Below are positions 45,461 to 56,568 of a stretch of 64,000 bases of DNA, in pieces; within the stretch, counting starts at the first letter, position 1, and each line of letters starts with the position of its first letter. Origin of the DNA: Prionace glauca. Taxonomy: Eukaryota > Chordata > Chondrichthyes > Carcharhiniformes > Carcharhinidae. The stretch is from NCBI GenBank assembly GCA_037974335.1, contig CM075760.1, forward strand, positions 60,332,515 through 60,396,514, read 5' to 3'. The notes under the pieces were generated by a model. That model was not told the DNA's origin and made no database searches. It saw only the letters and a program-made list of their open reading frames with translations. A program made the position numbers and the translations under genes.

Positions 45461-48400
45461 TCATTTCCTCTCAGGCTGTATTGAGTGGAAAATTACAGTA
45501 AGGGGATATTTCAGTACATTTTTTAGCTGCTGCCTGAACTGAGTTTGTGTCACAGCGTAAATAGCAGTATTTGTACAGCAACTTGTGAGTTGCAGCATGA
45601 AGCCCAATTCCATAACATAAAATTCTAATCTAATTTTAAACCCCAAATCATACATGCGATTCCATGCTGAATAAACCATGAATATTGACCATAAGATAAT
45701 GAAATTGGCTGAGATAACAAATAGGAAAATGATGGATTTCCTTCGACTCTCCAACTCTGGGTCTCTTGGATTCTCACCGCTGCGGTGAGCCCGGAGTCTC
45801 CTGCGGGCTCTGTTGCTCACTAAAATGTGTCTGACGGTGAGAGCATTGAGCAACAGAATCAGGACGAATGGGGCACACGGGTTTAGAATGTAATGGAGGA
45901 ACTCGATTGTTCCCCAGACCAGAGAGTACATAACATCATATGTGAAGTGACAAAACCAGGGGAGGTTCTGCAGCCAATATGTATTTAATAACATAAAATA
46001 CCAGATAATGTTCTTTAAACAGCTCAGCACTGTCACTGTTCCCAGAACCACAGACGCCGATTTCTCAGTACAATATTTACTTCTCAGCTTGGGACAACAA
46101 ATGGCCACAAATCGATCAAAGGTGAAAGTGACGGTGAACCAGACAGAACAGTCAGTGGCTCCATAAAGCAGGACAGCGTGGATGTTACACACGGGGAACG
46201 AGTGTAGGAAATTAAAGTGTTGCCAATAAACAATGGGAATGTGTCTCAATATCAGGTCGAGGATAATGACCAGCAGATCCCCCACTGACATGGCCACCAG
46301 GTAACGAGTGACACACTTGGACAGACCACAGTTTCTGCTCGTCAGTGTCACAATTGTGATTATGTTCACTGTCAGGAAGGAAATACAGAATAAAATTAGA
46401 TATGATTCAATGGAAGGAATTGCCATTTAGACTTACGATGGTTTTTTTAAAAAAAGTCCATTATCACAACAATTGGAATACATTTTTTAAGCCAGTACGT
46501 CTTTCGGAGTGTGAGGGGAAAGTAAAGCATCTGGAGTAAACCTGTACAGACACAGAGAGAATGTACAAACTCAACACAGACAATGACCCAAAACTGGAAC
46601 TGAACCAAGGTTTCTGATGCTGTGAGTCAGCAGTACTAACCACTATTACACTGTACTTCTCCTTAAGAACATAAGAACATAAGAAATAGGAGCAGGAGTA
46701 GGTCATCTAGCCCTTCGAGCCTGGTCCGACATTCAATAAGATCATGTTTGATCTGTCGTGGCTCAGTTCCACCTTCCCGCCCTCTCCCCATAACCCTTAA
46801 TCCCTTCTCTTGTCAAAAGCCCATCAACCCGCTTCTTAAAAATATTTAGCGAGGCAGCCTCCACCACTTCAATGGGCAGAGAATTCCAGAGATTCACCAC
46901 CCTTTGAGTGAAGAAGTTCCTCCTCAACTCTGTCCTAAACCGCCTCCCCTTTATCTTGAGGCTGTGCCCCCTAGTCCTACTGTCTTTTTTGAGCGGGAAG
47001 GGTCTCTCCACCTCTATCCTATCCATCCCATTCATCATCTTATACGTCTCAATGAGATCTCCCCTCATTCTTCTAAACTCTAACGAGTACAAGCCTAGTT
47101 TATTCAGCCTCTCCTCATAGCTCAACCCCCTCAACTCCGGTATCAGCCTAGTAAACCTCCTCTGCACTCCCTCCAGGGCCAAAATATCCTTGCGCAGGTG
47201 CGGCGCCCAAAACTGCACACAGTACTCCAGCTGCGGCCTCACCAATGCCCTATACAGCTGCAGCAAGACCTCCCTACTTTTATATTCAATTCCCCTCGCT
47301 ATGAAGGCCAGCATCCCATTCGCCTTCCTGACCACCTGCTGCGCCTGCAAGCTGGGTTTTTGCGACTCATGCACAAGGACCCCGAGGTCCCTCTGCACCA
47401 TCGCCTGCTGCAGTTTTTCGCCACGTAAGTAATCGTCCTTCCTACCATTCCTGCTACCAAAGTGGATCACCTCACACTTGCCAACATTAAATTCCATTTG
47501 CCATTTCCTGGCCCATTCGCCCAGCCTATCTAGATCCTTCTGCAGACTCTCCACACCCTCCGCACAATTTGCCTTTCCCCCAATCTTGGTGTCATCAGCA
47601 AATTTCGACACCCTACACTCGGTTCCCTCCTGCAGATCATCTATATAAATGGTAAATAGCTGAAGCCCCAGCACCGACCCCTGGGGCACCCCACTACTCA
47701 CCAACCGCCAATCCGAATAGCACCCATTGACCCCCACTGTCTGCCTCCTATTTGACAACCAATCCTCTATCCACGCTAACACCCTACCCCCAATTCCATG
47801 TCCCCTGACCTTCTGCAATAACCTCTTGTGAGGTACCTTGTCAAACGCCTTCTGAAAATCCAGAAAATCCTTGGTAGTGACACAACGTTAACATTTGGGA
47901 AAGAGCTTTCCAGGGAGTTCTCAACGTTATCCCTCACTCAGCTACAGGTAAATATCCCCTCTGCCTGTGAAAGATTTGGAGGGTAAGAAGGATGAGGCAG
48001 TAAACCCTAACAGAAGATGCGGAGTGGAGTCCTGTAGGTGGTAATCTGTTGTCTCTCAGACAGCTCACTGACAACTCCCGCAACAGAGCTGGTACCAAAC
48101 AGTGTTGGTTTGACCCTTTCCTCTGGACAATACTAACAGTTGGCAGAGGGAGATCCTGATGCCCTGAAGCACAGAATCTCTATTAGATTTACATCTCCAT
48201 GAGTCCTCTCATGGCAGGAATGTTGTCAATATATGCACCAGGTAAAAACTCAAACAAAGGCCAGTAGCAAAGGAAAAGCCAAGCAAGCTGCCTAATGACT
48301 CTCATCCTGTGACTCCGACATCCAATATTATGAAATGCATGAAAAGGTTAGTCATGGCATGAATCAGTTCCGGCTTCCCAGATTTCCTGGATCCATTACA

Positions 48401-48547
48401 GTTCACTACATCCACAACAGGTCCAAAATCCCATCTCTCTGACATTACAGTCAACCCTGTAACACCGACTCATGTTTATCAACGACAGCTCAGCCATTAA
48501 CACCATTATTCCTATGCATGTGTCTGTGTGTGTGTGTGTGTCTGCGT

Positions 48548-48588
<41 letters not shown>

Positions 48589-49661
48589 TGTGTGTGTGTG
48601 TGTCTGTGTGAGCACCAGAGTACCTGATGAGTGCTCCTAAGTGTGTGTTATTCCAGAGGCTTACAACAATTTTGGCTTCTGAATTTGTGTGTGAGTGGGA
48701 GTAAGTGTCTAAATCGGATTGCTTCTATCAGTAAATGTTTCTATTAATACATGTATGTTTGTGTTTCTGTGACTCCAGGAATGTTTGTGGTGGTACAGGG
48801 GACAGTGTTGTTGCCTCAGCACTAGGCTCCCTGGTTCAATTTAAGGCTTGGTTACTGAGTGTGCAGAATCTATTCGTTCTCACTGTGTCTGCGTGGGTTT
48901 CCTCCAGGTGCTCCGGTTTCCCCCAAAAATCTGAAAGTTGTGATGGTTTGATGCATTGGTCGTGCTAAATACTCCCTCAGTGTACCTGAACAGGCGCCGG
49001 AGCGTGGCAACTCGGGGATTTTTATAGCAACTTCATTGCAATGTTAATGTTTGCAGACTTGTGACATTGATGAATGAATTTCAATACGAAACATGTTTTC
49101 TCTTGAGATCCTGCTGTGCAAACAAGATCAATAAAATGCTTCTGCAGCGTGGTGACTGGGTGGGCAATTGGCAGTGAGCTGGCGTTACATGTAGATGGTA
49201 AAAAACGATTCTGCTTTATATTTTTCTCACAAAGGATTAGTGTTAGGTCACATGTCTATGGATAGTCACAACACACAGAAGACACCCTAGCCCATAGGCC
49301 CTGAGACAATTGTCAGCGGCTGAAAGAATTAAGAACTGGATATAGGGATTCAACAGAAACAACAAGAGCAGCAAACCCAGTACAGTAAATGACAAGGAAA
49401 TCAATACAGTTAAACAGCCTTTCTAGAATTAGGAACTGGGGACAGAACTTTACAGCCTCACTTTTCCGAAAACTGCAAAATCCTACCCGTGTTCAAGAGA
49501 CCTTCCCATGCTCTGACCCCTGCCTGCTCCGATTCCAGTGGCAGTCGGACTGGTACAATTCCAGACAGGGACTGACCCGGAACTCCAATAATCGCCAAGA
49601 TGGGATAGTAAATGAACTGAATCGCCTTCAGTAGACTTTCAATCCGAACAGCTGATGGCAT
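45461..49661 (-). CDS. Class A GPCR, GPR139-like, two exons
   Basis: Predicted 330-residue seven-helix receptor. Exon 1 (49577-49661) codes MPSAVRIESLLKAIQFIYYP...GVP and ends CCGG/GTCAGT. Exon 2 (45461-46368) begins after a GACAG acceptor and restores Val-Asn-Ile-Ile, giving the GVPVN junction inside TM1. Further landmarks are TM2 VAMSVGDLLVIILDL, Cys in PVCNIHAV (TM3 top), FDRFVAI in place of DRY, an ECL2 Cys in WFCHFTYD, a basic third loop (RARRRLRAHRSG, LESRRKS), TM6 FVISANFIILWSI and TM7 CCTNTAIY in place of NPxxY. Such receptors couple to heterotrimeric G proteins at the plasma membrane; the ligand cannot be read from sequence. The 3.2-kb intron contains a CR1-A LINE and a SINE. All reading frames and splice sites are intact. 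GPR139/GPR142-like is my family call; the exact orthologue is unsure. Confidence 0.82.
46485..46660 (-). mobile_element. tRNA-headed SINE, minus, in GPCR intron
   Basis: 'agagagaatgtacaaactca' and 'gtgagtcagcagtactaacc' are the complements of the SINE body and A-box region. It sits directly left of the CR1-A tail. Confidence 0.65.
46663..47880 (-). mobile_element. CR1 subfamily A LINE, best-preserved copy
   Basis: TTAAGAACATAAGAACATAA tail at the left. A 351-codon frame is open from 47818 to 46763, covering [51 protein letters not shown] and FFTQRVVNLWNSLP to the C terminus. The coding sequence continues upstream to 47876 before truncation. It lies antisense-free, same strand, inside the GPCR intron. 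Its intactness suggests recent mobilisation. Confidence 0.9.
47881..48515. other. GPCR intron, repeat-derived
   Basis: 48.16-48.5 kb resembles a decayed LINE ('cagatttcctggatccatta', 'gttcactacatccac'). The part before it is unassigned. Confidence 0.4.
48516..48612 (+). repeat. TG microsatellite
   Basis: About 95 bp of TG with occasional TC steps. Confidence 0.95.
48785..49085 (+). mobile_element. tRNA-headed SINE (second tail type)
   Basis: Head decayed. Body reads 'tctgcgtgggtttcctccag'. The tail reads 'tgaacaggcgccggagcgtg' through 'gacttgtgacattgatgaat', as at 30.5 and 52.2 kb. Confidence 0.75.
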
Positions 49662-49734
49662 CCTCCAATTATCTAAGGTAAACAAATAAATCCAATAGTA
49701 TAAACCGTTGTCCATGAATGGAAACTTCCAATCC

Positions 49735-49838
49735 ATTGTTCCCAGATTCCGATCAATTGTTGGAATACTCTGGGTCATTGTCCCCAGATTCTGATCCACT
49801 GTTGGAACATTCTGGGCCATTGCTCCCAGATTCTGATG
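49735..49838 (-). repeat. 42-bp tandem repeat upstream of GPCR exon 1
   Basis: Two and a half copies. Translated on the minus strand in frame with exon 1 they read NLGAMAQNVPTVDQ, NLGTMTQSIPTIDR, NLGTMDWKF. A related plus-strand array lies at 52.62-52.77 kb. The upstream frame is open to an ATG at 49976, but family comparison favours the ATG at 49661. Confidence 0.75.
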
Positions 49839-49839
49839 T

Positions 49840-50444
49840 CTCCTCTCCCTCCCTCTGTCTCCACAGCCGCTGATCGCTGTTAGTGTTGGAGTTGTCGCTC
49901 CCGCTGACTCAATGGGACAACACATTGAACGGAATCCCTTATTATTCGAAGGGGGAAATCCCTCCAGGCACACCAATCAGATCCATGGAGACTCACATCA
50001 ATTACAGTCACTAAACAAACAGCTTCACCTCACCCTGTTCAATCCAACACTTTTTTACACGCAAAGAAGAGAATTTACAGCCTAGATGAGGTGTTGAGGT
50101 TCAGGGAAGTATTGGAAGTTGGAAATAATGGAGAGGCAGACATGAGTTGTGGGGGTCTGGAACGCGCTACCGAGTAGGGTGGTGGAGGCAGGAACGTTGG
50201 ACTCGTTTAAGATGCAGTTAGATAGGCACATGAGTGAAACGAGAATGGAGGGATATGGTAGGGGCTATTAAATAGGGTTAAACCTCAGGAGACACCGGAA
50301 AGGCAGGCTGTAAGATTAATATTTTTGTCTTTATTCCACAGGTGGAGGTCCACCTCGTGTCAAACGAGGGGCATTCACACGGCGGGTCATGCGTGGGCTG
50401 CTCTTGGAAGTTCCAGGAGTGGCCTAGTACTTCATGTCGGTGTG
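49840..50444. other. GPCR upstream region with a LINE 3' end
   Basis: 50040-50285 (plus) contains a LINE C-terminal tail ('gtctggaacgcgctaccgag', 'gagaatggagggatatggta'). I did not find an obvious TATA box upstream of exon 1. Confidence 0.45.
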
Positions 50445-50790
50445 TGTGCTTGATCCTGGACCGGTAGATGGGCGCCGCAACAGCTCGGTGACTAGCACTG
50501 CTGGCTGTGTAGACACATGGATTTGGGCCTGTGTCTGTGGGAGTTTGCGCATTCTCCCTATGGTTGCGTGGGTTTCCTCCGGGCGCTCCGGTTTCCTCCC
50601 ACACCCCAAAGATGTGCTCTTAGGCTAATCGGTTTTTACCAAATTGACACTATTCTCCCCTGAATCTGACTGAGTAGGGTTCCATTCATAGATATGCAGG
50701 GTAGAATAGGTGTAGGATGATGTGGCGGCGCGGGCTCGTTGGGCCGAGGGGCCTGTTTCCCGTGCTGGGTTGTTCTTTGTTCTTCTTTAT
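50445..50790 (+). mobile_element. tRNA-headed SINE (first tail type)
   Basis: Body 'gcgtgggtttcctccgggcg' and 'tttcctcccacaccccaaag'. Tail 'gttgggccgaggggcctgtt' then 'gttctttgttc'. 50790-50870 adds a minus-strand fragment of another repeat end. Confidence 0.75.
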
Positions 50791-51129
50791 GACTATGCAG
50801 AAGGAGGCCATATGGCCCATTGAGTCTGCACCGAGTCTCCGACAGACCATCCTACCCGCATTGGAATGATCATAGTATATGTTTTCTTTTAAGATCAATG
50901 TAAAGGTTTAAGTGTGGAGACCTGAACGCGCTTCTCAATGCACACATATTATTGGTTTCGAGATAATTTACTTTAGCATTAACATAAACCCATTCTATTA
51001 TATCAGGTTATGCCCGTAAATATTACCGTAAGGATAATATACATCATTGAACTTTTTGCCATTCATCGCCTCCAATAACTTTGTGACTTGATTGATTAAA
51101 CACTAAAATCATTCATCATTTTTTGTTTC

Positions 51130-52140
51130 AGGTGTTAGAGTAAGAACAAAGAAAATTACAGCACAGAAACAGGCCCGTTTGGCCCTCGAAGCCTGCACTG
51201 ACCATGCTGCGTCAACTGAACTAAAATCTTTCCCCTTCCAGGGTCCATATTCCTCCGTTCCCATCCTATTCATGTACTTGTCAAGACGCCTCTTAAAAGT
51301 CACTACCGTATCCGCTTCCACTCCTTCCCCCGGCAATGAGTTACAGGCACCCACCACCACTTTTGTAGAAAAAAAAATCTGCCTCGTAATCTCCTTTAAA
51401 CCTTGACCGTCGCACCTTGAACTTGTGCCACCGAGTAAATGACTCTTCCATTCTGAGAAAAAAAAAGCTTCTGACTACCCACTCTGTCCACCCCTCTCAT
51501 AATCGTGTAGACTTCTATCAGTTCATCCCTCAACCTCTGCCATTCCAGTGAGGTCAAATTACGTTTTTCCACCTCTCCGCCCAAGTCTCCAATCGATCTA
51601 TATCTTGCTGCATTCTCTTATGGTCCTCACCGCCATCTGCAAATCCATCAACTTTTGTATCATCCACAAACTTGCAACCGTTGTGTCATACACAATGTTG
51701 CAAAAAGGAAAGTTCTCAGCTCTGATCCTGAAGAATGCCACTTGTCATAACCATCATTCAGAAAAAGACAACCTCCCACTGTCTTCTTTGACCAAGCCAG
51801 TTTGGTATCGACCTTGCCAGTTCACCTCTGATCCCATGTGATTTCATGTTCTGCATTAGTCTGCTAAGAGGGACCTTGTCAAAGACCTTACTGAAATCCA
51901 TGTAGATAACATCCACTACCTTCTCCTCGTTAATCATCTTCCTCAAAAACACTCGATCAAGTTAGTGAGTCACGATCTCCCCTTCACAAAACCATGTTGC
52001 CTCTCACTAATACGTCCACTTACTTCCAAATGGGAACAGATCCTTCTTGAAGTATCCTCTTCAATAACTTTCCTACCGTTGATGTAGGGCTCATGGCCTG
52101 CAATTAACTAGATTGCTCTTGCCACATGAAGCATAGACAG
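51130..52140 (-). mobile_element. CR1-like LINE (another subfamily)
   Basis: 3' end at the left ('aaaattacagcacagaaaca'), C-terminal region, then the RT segment VVDVIYMDFSKVFDKVPLSR at 51758-51952 (the DxxKAFDxVPH motif). Frames are broken in several places. Confidence 0.8.
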
Positions 52141-52159
52141 CAAAGTCACTAGCGGCTGC

Positions 52160-52450
52160 ATTGTGGTGGCACAGTAGTTAATAGTGTTGCCTCACAGTGC
52201 CAGGGACCAGATTTTGAGTGCTGGCTTTGTTCACTGTGTGGAGTTTGTGTGTCCTCCCCTGTGTCATCATGGGTTTCCTCCAGGTGTTCCAGTTTCCTCC
52301 CACAGTCCAAAAGACCTGCTCGTTAGGGTGCGTTTGCCATGCTAAATTCGCCATCAGTTTTGCCCGAACAGGCGCCAGAGTGTGGCGACACTTGGATTTC
52401 CACGTGTTGATATAAGCAGACTTGTGACATTACTAAATAAACTAAACTCG
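52160..52450 (+). mobile_element. tRNA-headed SINE (second tail type)
   Basis: Head 'gtggcacagtagttaatag', body 'gggtttcctccaggtgttcc', tail 'cgaacaggcgccagagtgtg' and 'cttgtgacattactaaataa'. Confidence 0.8.
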
Positions 52451-52614
52451 TCGTCTCCATCCAAACCAAAGATATATTCCAATACCCTCAACATAAGTTA
52501 GGGAGGAAATATCCTAGTGGTATTATCACTAGACAATTAATTGAAAAACTCACCCCATGTCTGGTGGATCATTGGGTTGAATCCCACTACAGCAGATGGT
52601 AGAACTCGAACTGA

Positions 52615-52770
52615 AGGAACGTTACAATCTATTGCTCTCAGAATCTGAGGCATTGCTGTCTATTGTTCTCAGGTTTTTTTATCCAGTATTGGAAGATGGT
52701 AGCCTATTGCTCTCAGATTATGATCCAGAATTGTAACATTGCAGTCGATTGTTCTCCAGTGCTGCGGAAG
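52615..52770 (+). repeat. Degenerate tandem repeat related to the GPCR upstream array
   Basis: Three or so units around 'ctattgctctcagatt.tgatccag.attgtaacatt', recognisably the same theme as 49.735-49.838 kb. Confidence 0.6.
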
Positions 52771-53082
52771 TTTTGTTGTGAAGTGAAGTTGAATAGACTG
52801 GGGAATCCGCCGCCCTTTCCTATTCTGGCCTACAGATCACTCCAAATCCTCATCACTGTGCTTATTTCATAACTATCCTGTAAAAGGGTTAAGCAAGCCA
52901 TTCAGTTGATTGGTAACTCGACACAAGCTACAGATGGTGACCCAGCCAGCGACATCACGTCCATGAATGAATGAAAATAAAAATAGTCATTCACATTGTG
53001 TTTGCTTTCTCATGGAAAATGGTGACACATCTGGTGTATTATTATTATATAAAATGGGTTTCCTTTACTTATTAACCTCACC

Positions 53083-53400
53083 TAACCAGTGGTTTGGTGT
53101 GATGTCTCACAGCACCAGGGACCTGGGCTCGATTCCTGGCTTGGGTCACCATCTGTTCAGAGACTACATGTTCTTTCCGCGTCTGGGTGGGCTTCCCCCG
53201 GCTGTTACGATTTCCTCCCAAATTCCAAAGATGTGCGGGTTAGGTGGATTGGTCATGCAAAGTTCCTCCTTATTGTCAGGGGGATTAGCGAGGGTAAATG
53301 CGTGGGGTTATCCAGATAGGGCATGGGTTGGTTTGTGTTCAGTGCAGACTAGAATCGCCTCCATCTTCACTGAAGCATTCTATGATATTCCCTATGTTAT
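53083..53400 (+). mobile_element. tRNA-headed SINE (first tail type)
   Basis: 'gctcgattcctggcttggg' keeps the B box; 'gatgtgcgggttaggtgga' is the body; the tail 'gtgttcagtgcagactagaa' is decayed. Confidence 0.75.
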
Positions 53401-53621
53401 TAAGGCAGGTGTGGTTCAGAACGGGAAAACTGATCAACCTTTACCCAAAGACAAGACATCGCACATATTACAAATGACATCTCACAACAGAACATTTTGT
53501 GAAACTGAGGGAAATGGAGAGCATGTTTCATTTCGGTGGTCTTTTATTCCGAAGAATTCAGGTATTTAGGTTTTTTCTAACCAGTGAAGAGTCAGGGAAA
53601 AGATAGAGGGAGAGGAAGAAA

Positions 53622-54027
53622 GAACATAAGAACATAAGGACATAAGAAATAGGAGCAGGAGTAGGCCATCTGGCCCTTCGAGCCTGCCCCGCCATTCAAT
53701 AAGATCATGGCTGATCTGTCGTGACTCAGCTCCACCTTCCTGCCCTCTCCCCATAACCCTTAATCCCTTCTCTTATCAAAAACCCATCAACCCGTTTCTT
53801 AAAAATATTTAGCGAGGCAGCCTCCACCACTTCAACGGGCAGAGAATTCCAGAGATTCACCACCCTTTGAGTGAAGAAGTTCCTCCTCAACTCTGTTCTA
53901 AACCGCCCCCCCTTTATCTTGAGGCTGTGCCCCCTAGTCCTACTGTCTTTTTTGAGCGGGAAGAGTCTCTCCACATCTATCCTATCCATCCCATTCATCA
54001 TCTTATACGTCTCAATGAGATCTCCCA
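53622..54027 (-). mobile_element. CR1 subfamily A 3' end
   Basis: CATAAGAACATAAGGACATA tail at the left, 3' UTR and C-terminal codons (GRFRTELRRNFFTQRVVNLW), truncated at about 54027. Confidence 0.88.
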
Positions 54028-54097
54028 ATGGTCTTGTGATAAGAGGGAAGGCTGGAGTTTTTTTAAATTATTTGACAAAGGGAATGATGCTAAGAGA

Positions 54098-55515
54098 CAA
54101 TAAGAAATCTCACAACACCTGGTTAATGTCCAAAAGGGTCATTTAGGAATCACAAACTTTTGGAGCGTTGCTCCATCCTCAGGTGAGTGGAAAACTGGAC
54201 TTACAACCGCAGCACATATATATTATAGACACACACAGATGCAAATGCAAGTAAGTAGTTGGAATATGAGTCTCTAGAGGTAATTAAGTCTTTAGAGCTA
54301 CAGAAAATGCAATTGTCGAGAGGATGACTCACAGGTTAAAGATGTATGAATTGTCTCAAGGCAGGGTAGTTAGCAAGATTTCACAAGGACAGGCCAAATA
54401 CTGAGAACGATATGCAGTATAGCAAGAACTCAACATTGAGGCCGTCCTCGTGTAGAACTTGGCTATCAGTTTCTGTCCGGTGATTATGCATTGCCGTGTG
54501 TCTTGAAGGCCACCTTTGCAGGACACTGACCCAAAGATCGGAAGATGAGCGGGATTGACTGCTGACATTTTCCCCGATCAGCATTGCATCGACCTCCTCA
54601 GAATTTAAACACAGGACATGACCGACACATTATCCTTCATCATCCAGTACTTTCCCAAAGCAGAAAAGCTATGAGATCTTCTTCGGAGCTTTCAACATGT
54701 CATCGATGAAGACGAACATCTGGTCAAGGCCTCCCCAGACCCCCAATACCTGCCTTCAGGCAACCACACAACCTCAAATAGACAATTGTTGCAGCAAACG
54801 ACCCAGCCTTCAGGAAAATAACGATCTGGACATCAGATACAACCTTTGTAGGACGTGCTGGATCACCGACATGGATATCACCATCACAAATGAGGACACT
54901 ATCCAGCAGGCATACGATATATACTCATGTCACTCGGCCAATGTGGTCAACCTTACACACTGCAGGAAAGGATGTCCCGAGGTGTGGTACATTGGTGAAA
55001 CAATGCAGACGCTACGACATTGTATAAATAGATACCACAGGACAATCACCAGGCAGGAGTGTCCCCTTCCTGTCGCAGAACAGGTCAGCAGTCAGGGGCA
55101 TTCAGCCGCTGACCATTGGGTCACCGTTCTCTAAGGCAGCTTTTAAGACACAGTACAACACCAAATCACTGAGCAGAGACAGATAGCCAAGTTCCACATG
55201 TTTGAGGATGGTTTCAACCCAGATCTTGGGTTCATGTCACATTACATTTAAACCCCAACATTTGGCCTGAGCTTGCAAAATTTTACTAATTGTCATGGTT
55301 TGAGGTAATGCATATCTCTTTAACCTGTGATTATCTCACCCTCCATTCGCATTATCTGTAACTGTAAAGACTCGATTACCTGCAATTCTGTCGAACTATA
55401 TAGGCCCTGTTTGTGAACTCTCCATTCACCTGATGAAGGAGCAGTGCTCCAAAAGTTCGTGTTACCAAATACAGCTGTTGGACTTTAACTTGCTGTTGTG
55501 AGACTTCTTTCTGTG
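54098..55515. mobile_element. Inverted-dimer Penelope-like element with endonuclease part
   Basis: The left arm (54098-54600, minus) and right arm (54600-55515, plus) share the terminal region: CACAACACCTGGTTAATGTC at the left and the matching GGACTTTAACTTGCTGTTGT at the right. The right arm includes part of the linker and GIY-YIG endonuclease region of a Penelope-like retroelement (54697-55134). Both arms point outward with their 3' ends. It is decayed. Further Penelope-like sequence follows to about 56225. Confidence 0.82.
54697..55134 (+). CDS. Penelope-like element fragment, GIY-YIG endonuclease
   Basis: A 145-codon open stretch. CHSANVVNLTHCRKGC then EVWYIGETMQTLRHCINR corresponds to the CxxxNVVYLIxCxxC...YVGETxxxLRxRxNxH block of Penelope-like GIY-YIG endonucleases. 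The preceding part (NLCRTCWITDMD) matches their Cys-containing linker. The reverse transcriptase is not present, and the key tyrosines and arginine are partly replaced, so activity is unlikely. Confidence 0.8.
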   Translation: MSSMKTNIWSRPPQTPNTCLQATTQPQIDNCCSKRPSLQENNDLDIRYNLCRTCWITDMDITITNEDTIQQAYDIYSCHSANVVNLTHCRKGCPEVWYIGETMQTLRHCINRYHRTITRQECPLPVAEQVSSQGHSAADHWVTVL

Positions 55516-56225
55516 GTGATTCCAGTCCAATGTCGGCACTTCTACTTCACGGATATCACCAACAGCACAAACCGTCGCTTCAAAGTGGAGACATCGACAC
55601 AGACATCATATTCCTACAAAATGCAAGAAAGCAAACAAGGTCCTGAAAGGATACAGATCACGAACTCAGTCAACACGGCCTACTATACAGATTGTGTCGA
55701 GAGATGTTGCCGTTGCATCTCTCTCACACTAGCTCTACAGCGGATGCCACAACGTGGAAACTAAGATAAGAGGCAATATTCTGAACTTGCGCTCAGGACA
55801 CAGCAGACCAGAAAGTAGAGACCACCAAGCAGAAAAGACAGTGGAAGTACACCACCTACATGAACAACAAGAAGAGGAAACCTGACAAACTCGGCATCAC
55901 CACCAGCAGCAACCAAGCCTCCCCGGTACCACAGTAGAAAACAATACCACTACAGGGAAGTCTGTTGCCAACTTGTCGGACTACACCCTTCAACCAGATG
56001 TAATCGAAGTTCTCAGTCGAAGGCCCAATTTCTGTCCCATCACCAGAATGGACCCACTGGTTTTGTGGCAGACGCAGAGGAAAACATTAGTTGAATGAGG
56101 CTCTGGAAGTTCATTGACGACCCTTGAAGCCAACCCAATGAAACAACCACATTAACTCAACTGATGAAGGAGTAGCGCTCCGAATGTTCGTGATTCCAAA
56201 TAAAACTGTTGGATTTTAAACTGGT
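55516..56225 (+). mobile_element. Penelope-like element, second adjoining piece
   Basis: Sequence such as 'caccaacagcacaaaccgtcgctt' (interior) and a second copy of the terminal block at 56163-56215 (CTGATGAAGGAGTAGCGCTC, GTTGGATTTTAAACTGG) show another plus-oriented copy directly after the dimer. Confidence 0.65.
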
Positions 56226-56229
56226 TTAG

Positions 56230-56560
56230 CAATCAGATATTTGTTCGGCTGATCCAGTCGTTTAGCAATCGCCTCTGATTGGCTGGGTGGTCACTCTGCA
56301 ATCCAGTTTCTTACTGGCTGACGAGGGCAGTTAGGGAATTAGCCTCTGATTGGCTGAGGTGGCCGTTTTGCCAACTAGTCCCTAACTGGCCAAAGCAGTC
56401 ATTTGGCGATCCACCCTCTTATTGGCTGAGGGTGTCGTTTAGCAATTCCCGTCTCTGATTGGCTGTAGCAGTTGTTAGAAATCGAGCCTTTGATTGAGGT
56501 GTTCAGTTATTGACCCCTATTATTGCCTGAGGAGGTCAGTTAATCACCCCAGGCTTACTG
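56230..56560. repeat. About 36-bp tandem repeat with inverted CCAAT motifs
   Basis: Eight to nine degenerate units around (T)GATTGGCTG, at roughly 56276, 56312, 56348, 56384, 56420, 56456 and so on. It ends just before the stop codon of the minus-strand GPCR relative. Confidence 0.75.
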
Positions 56561-56568
56561 GATGTCGC

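Noticed and set aside
48516-48612. Possible switch-like or Z-DNA regulatory element
   Set aside because: A plain TG microsatellite in a receptor intron; nothing specific supports a function.
49458-49976. 172-residue continuous protein covering GPCR exon 1 and both flanks
   Set aside because: It reads through a good splice donor at 49577; the receptor continues in exon 2 at 46368. The downstream residues are intron.
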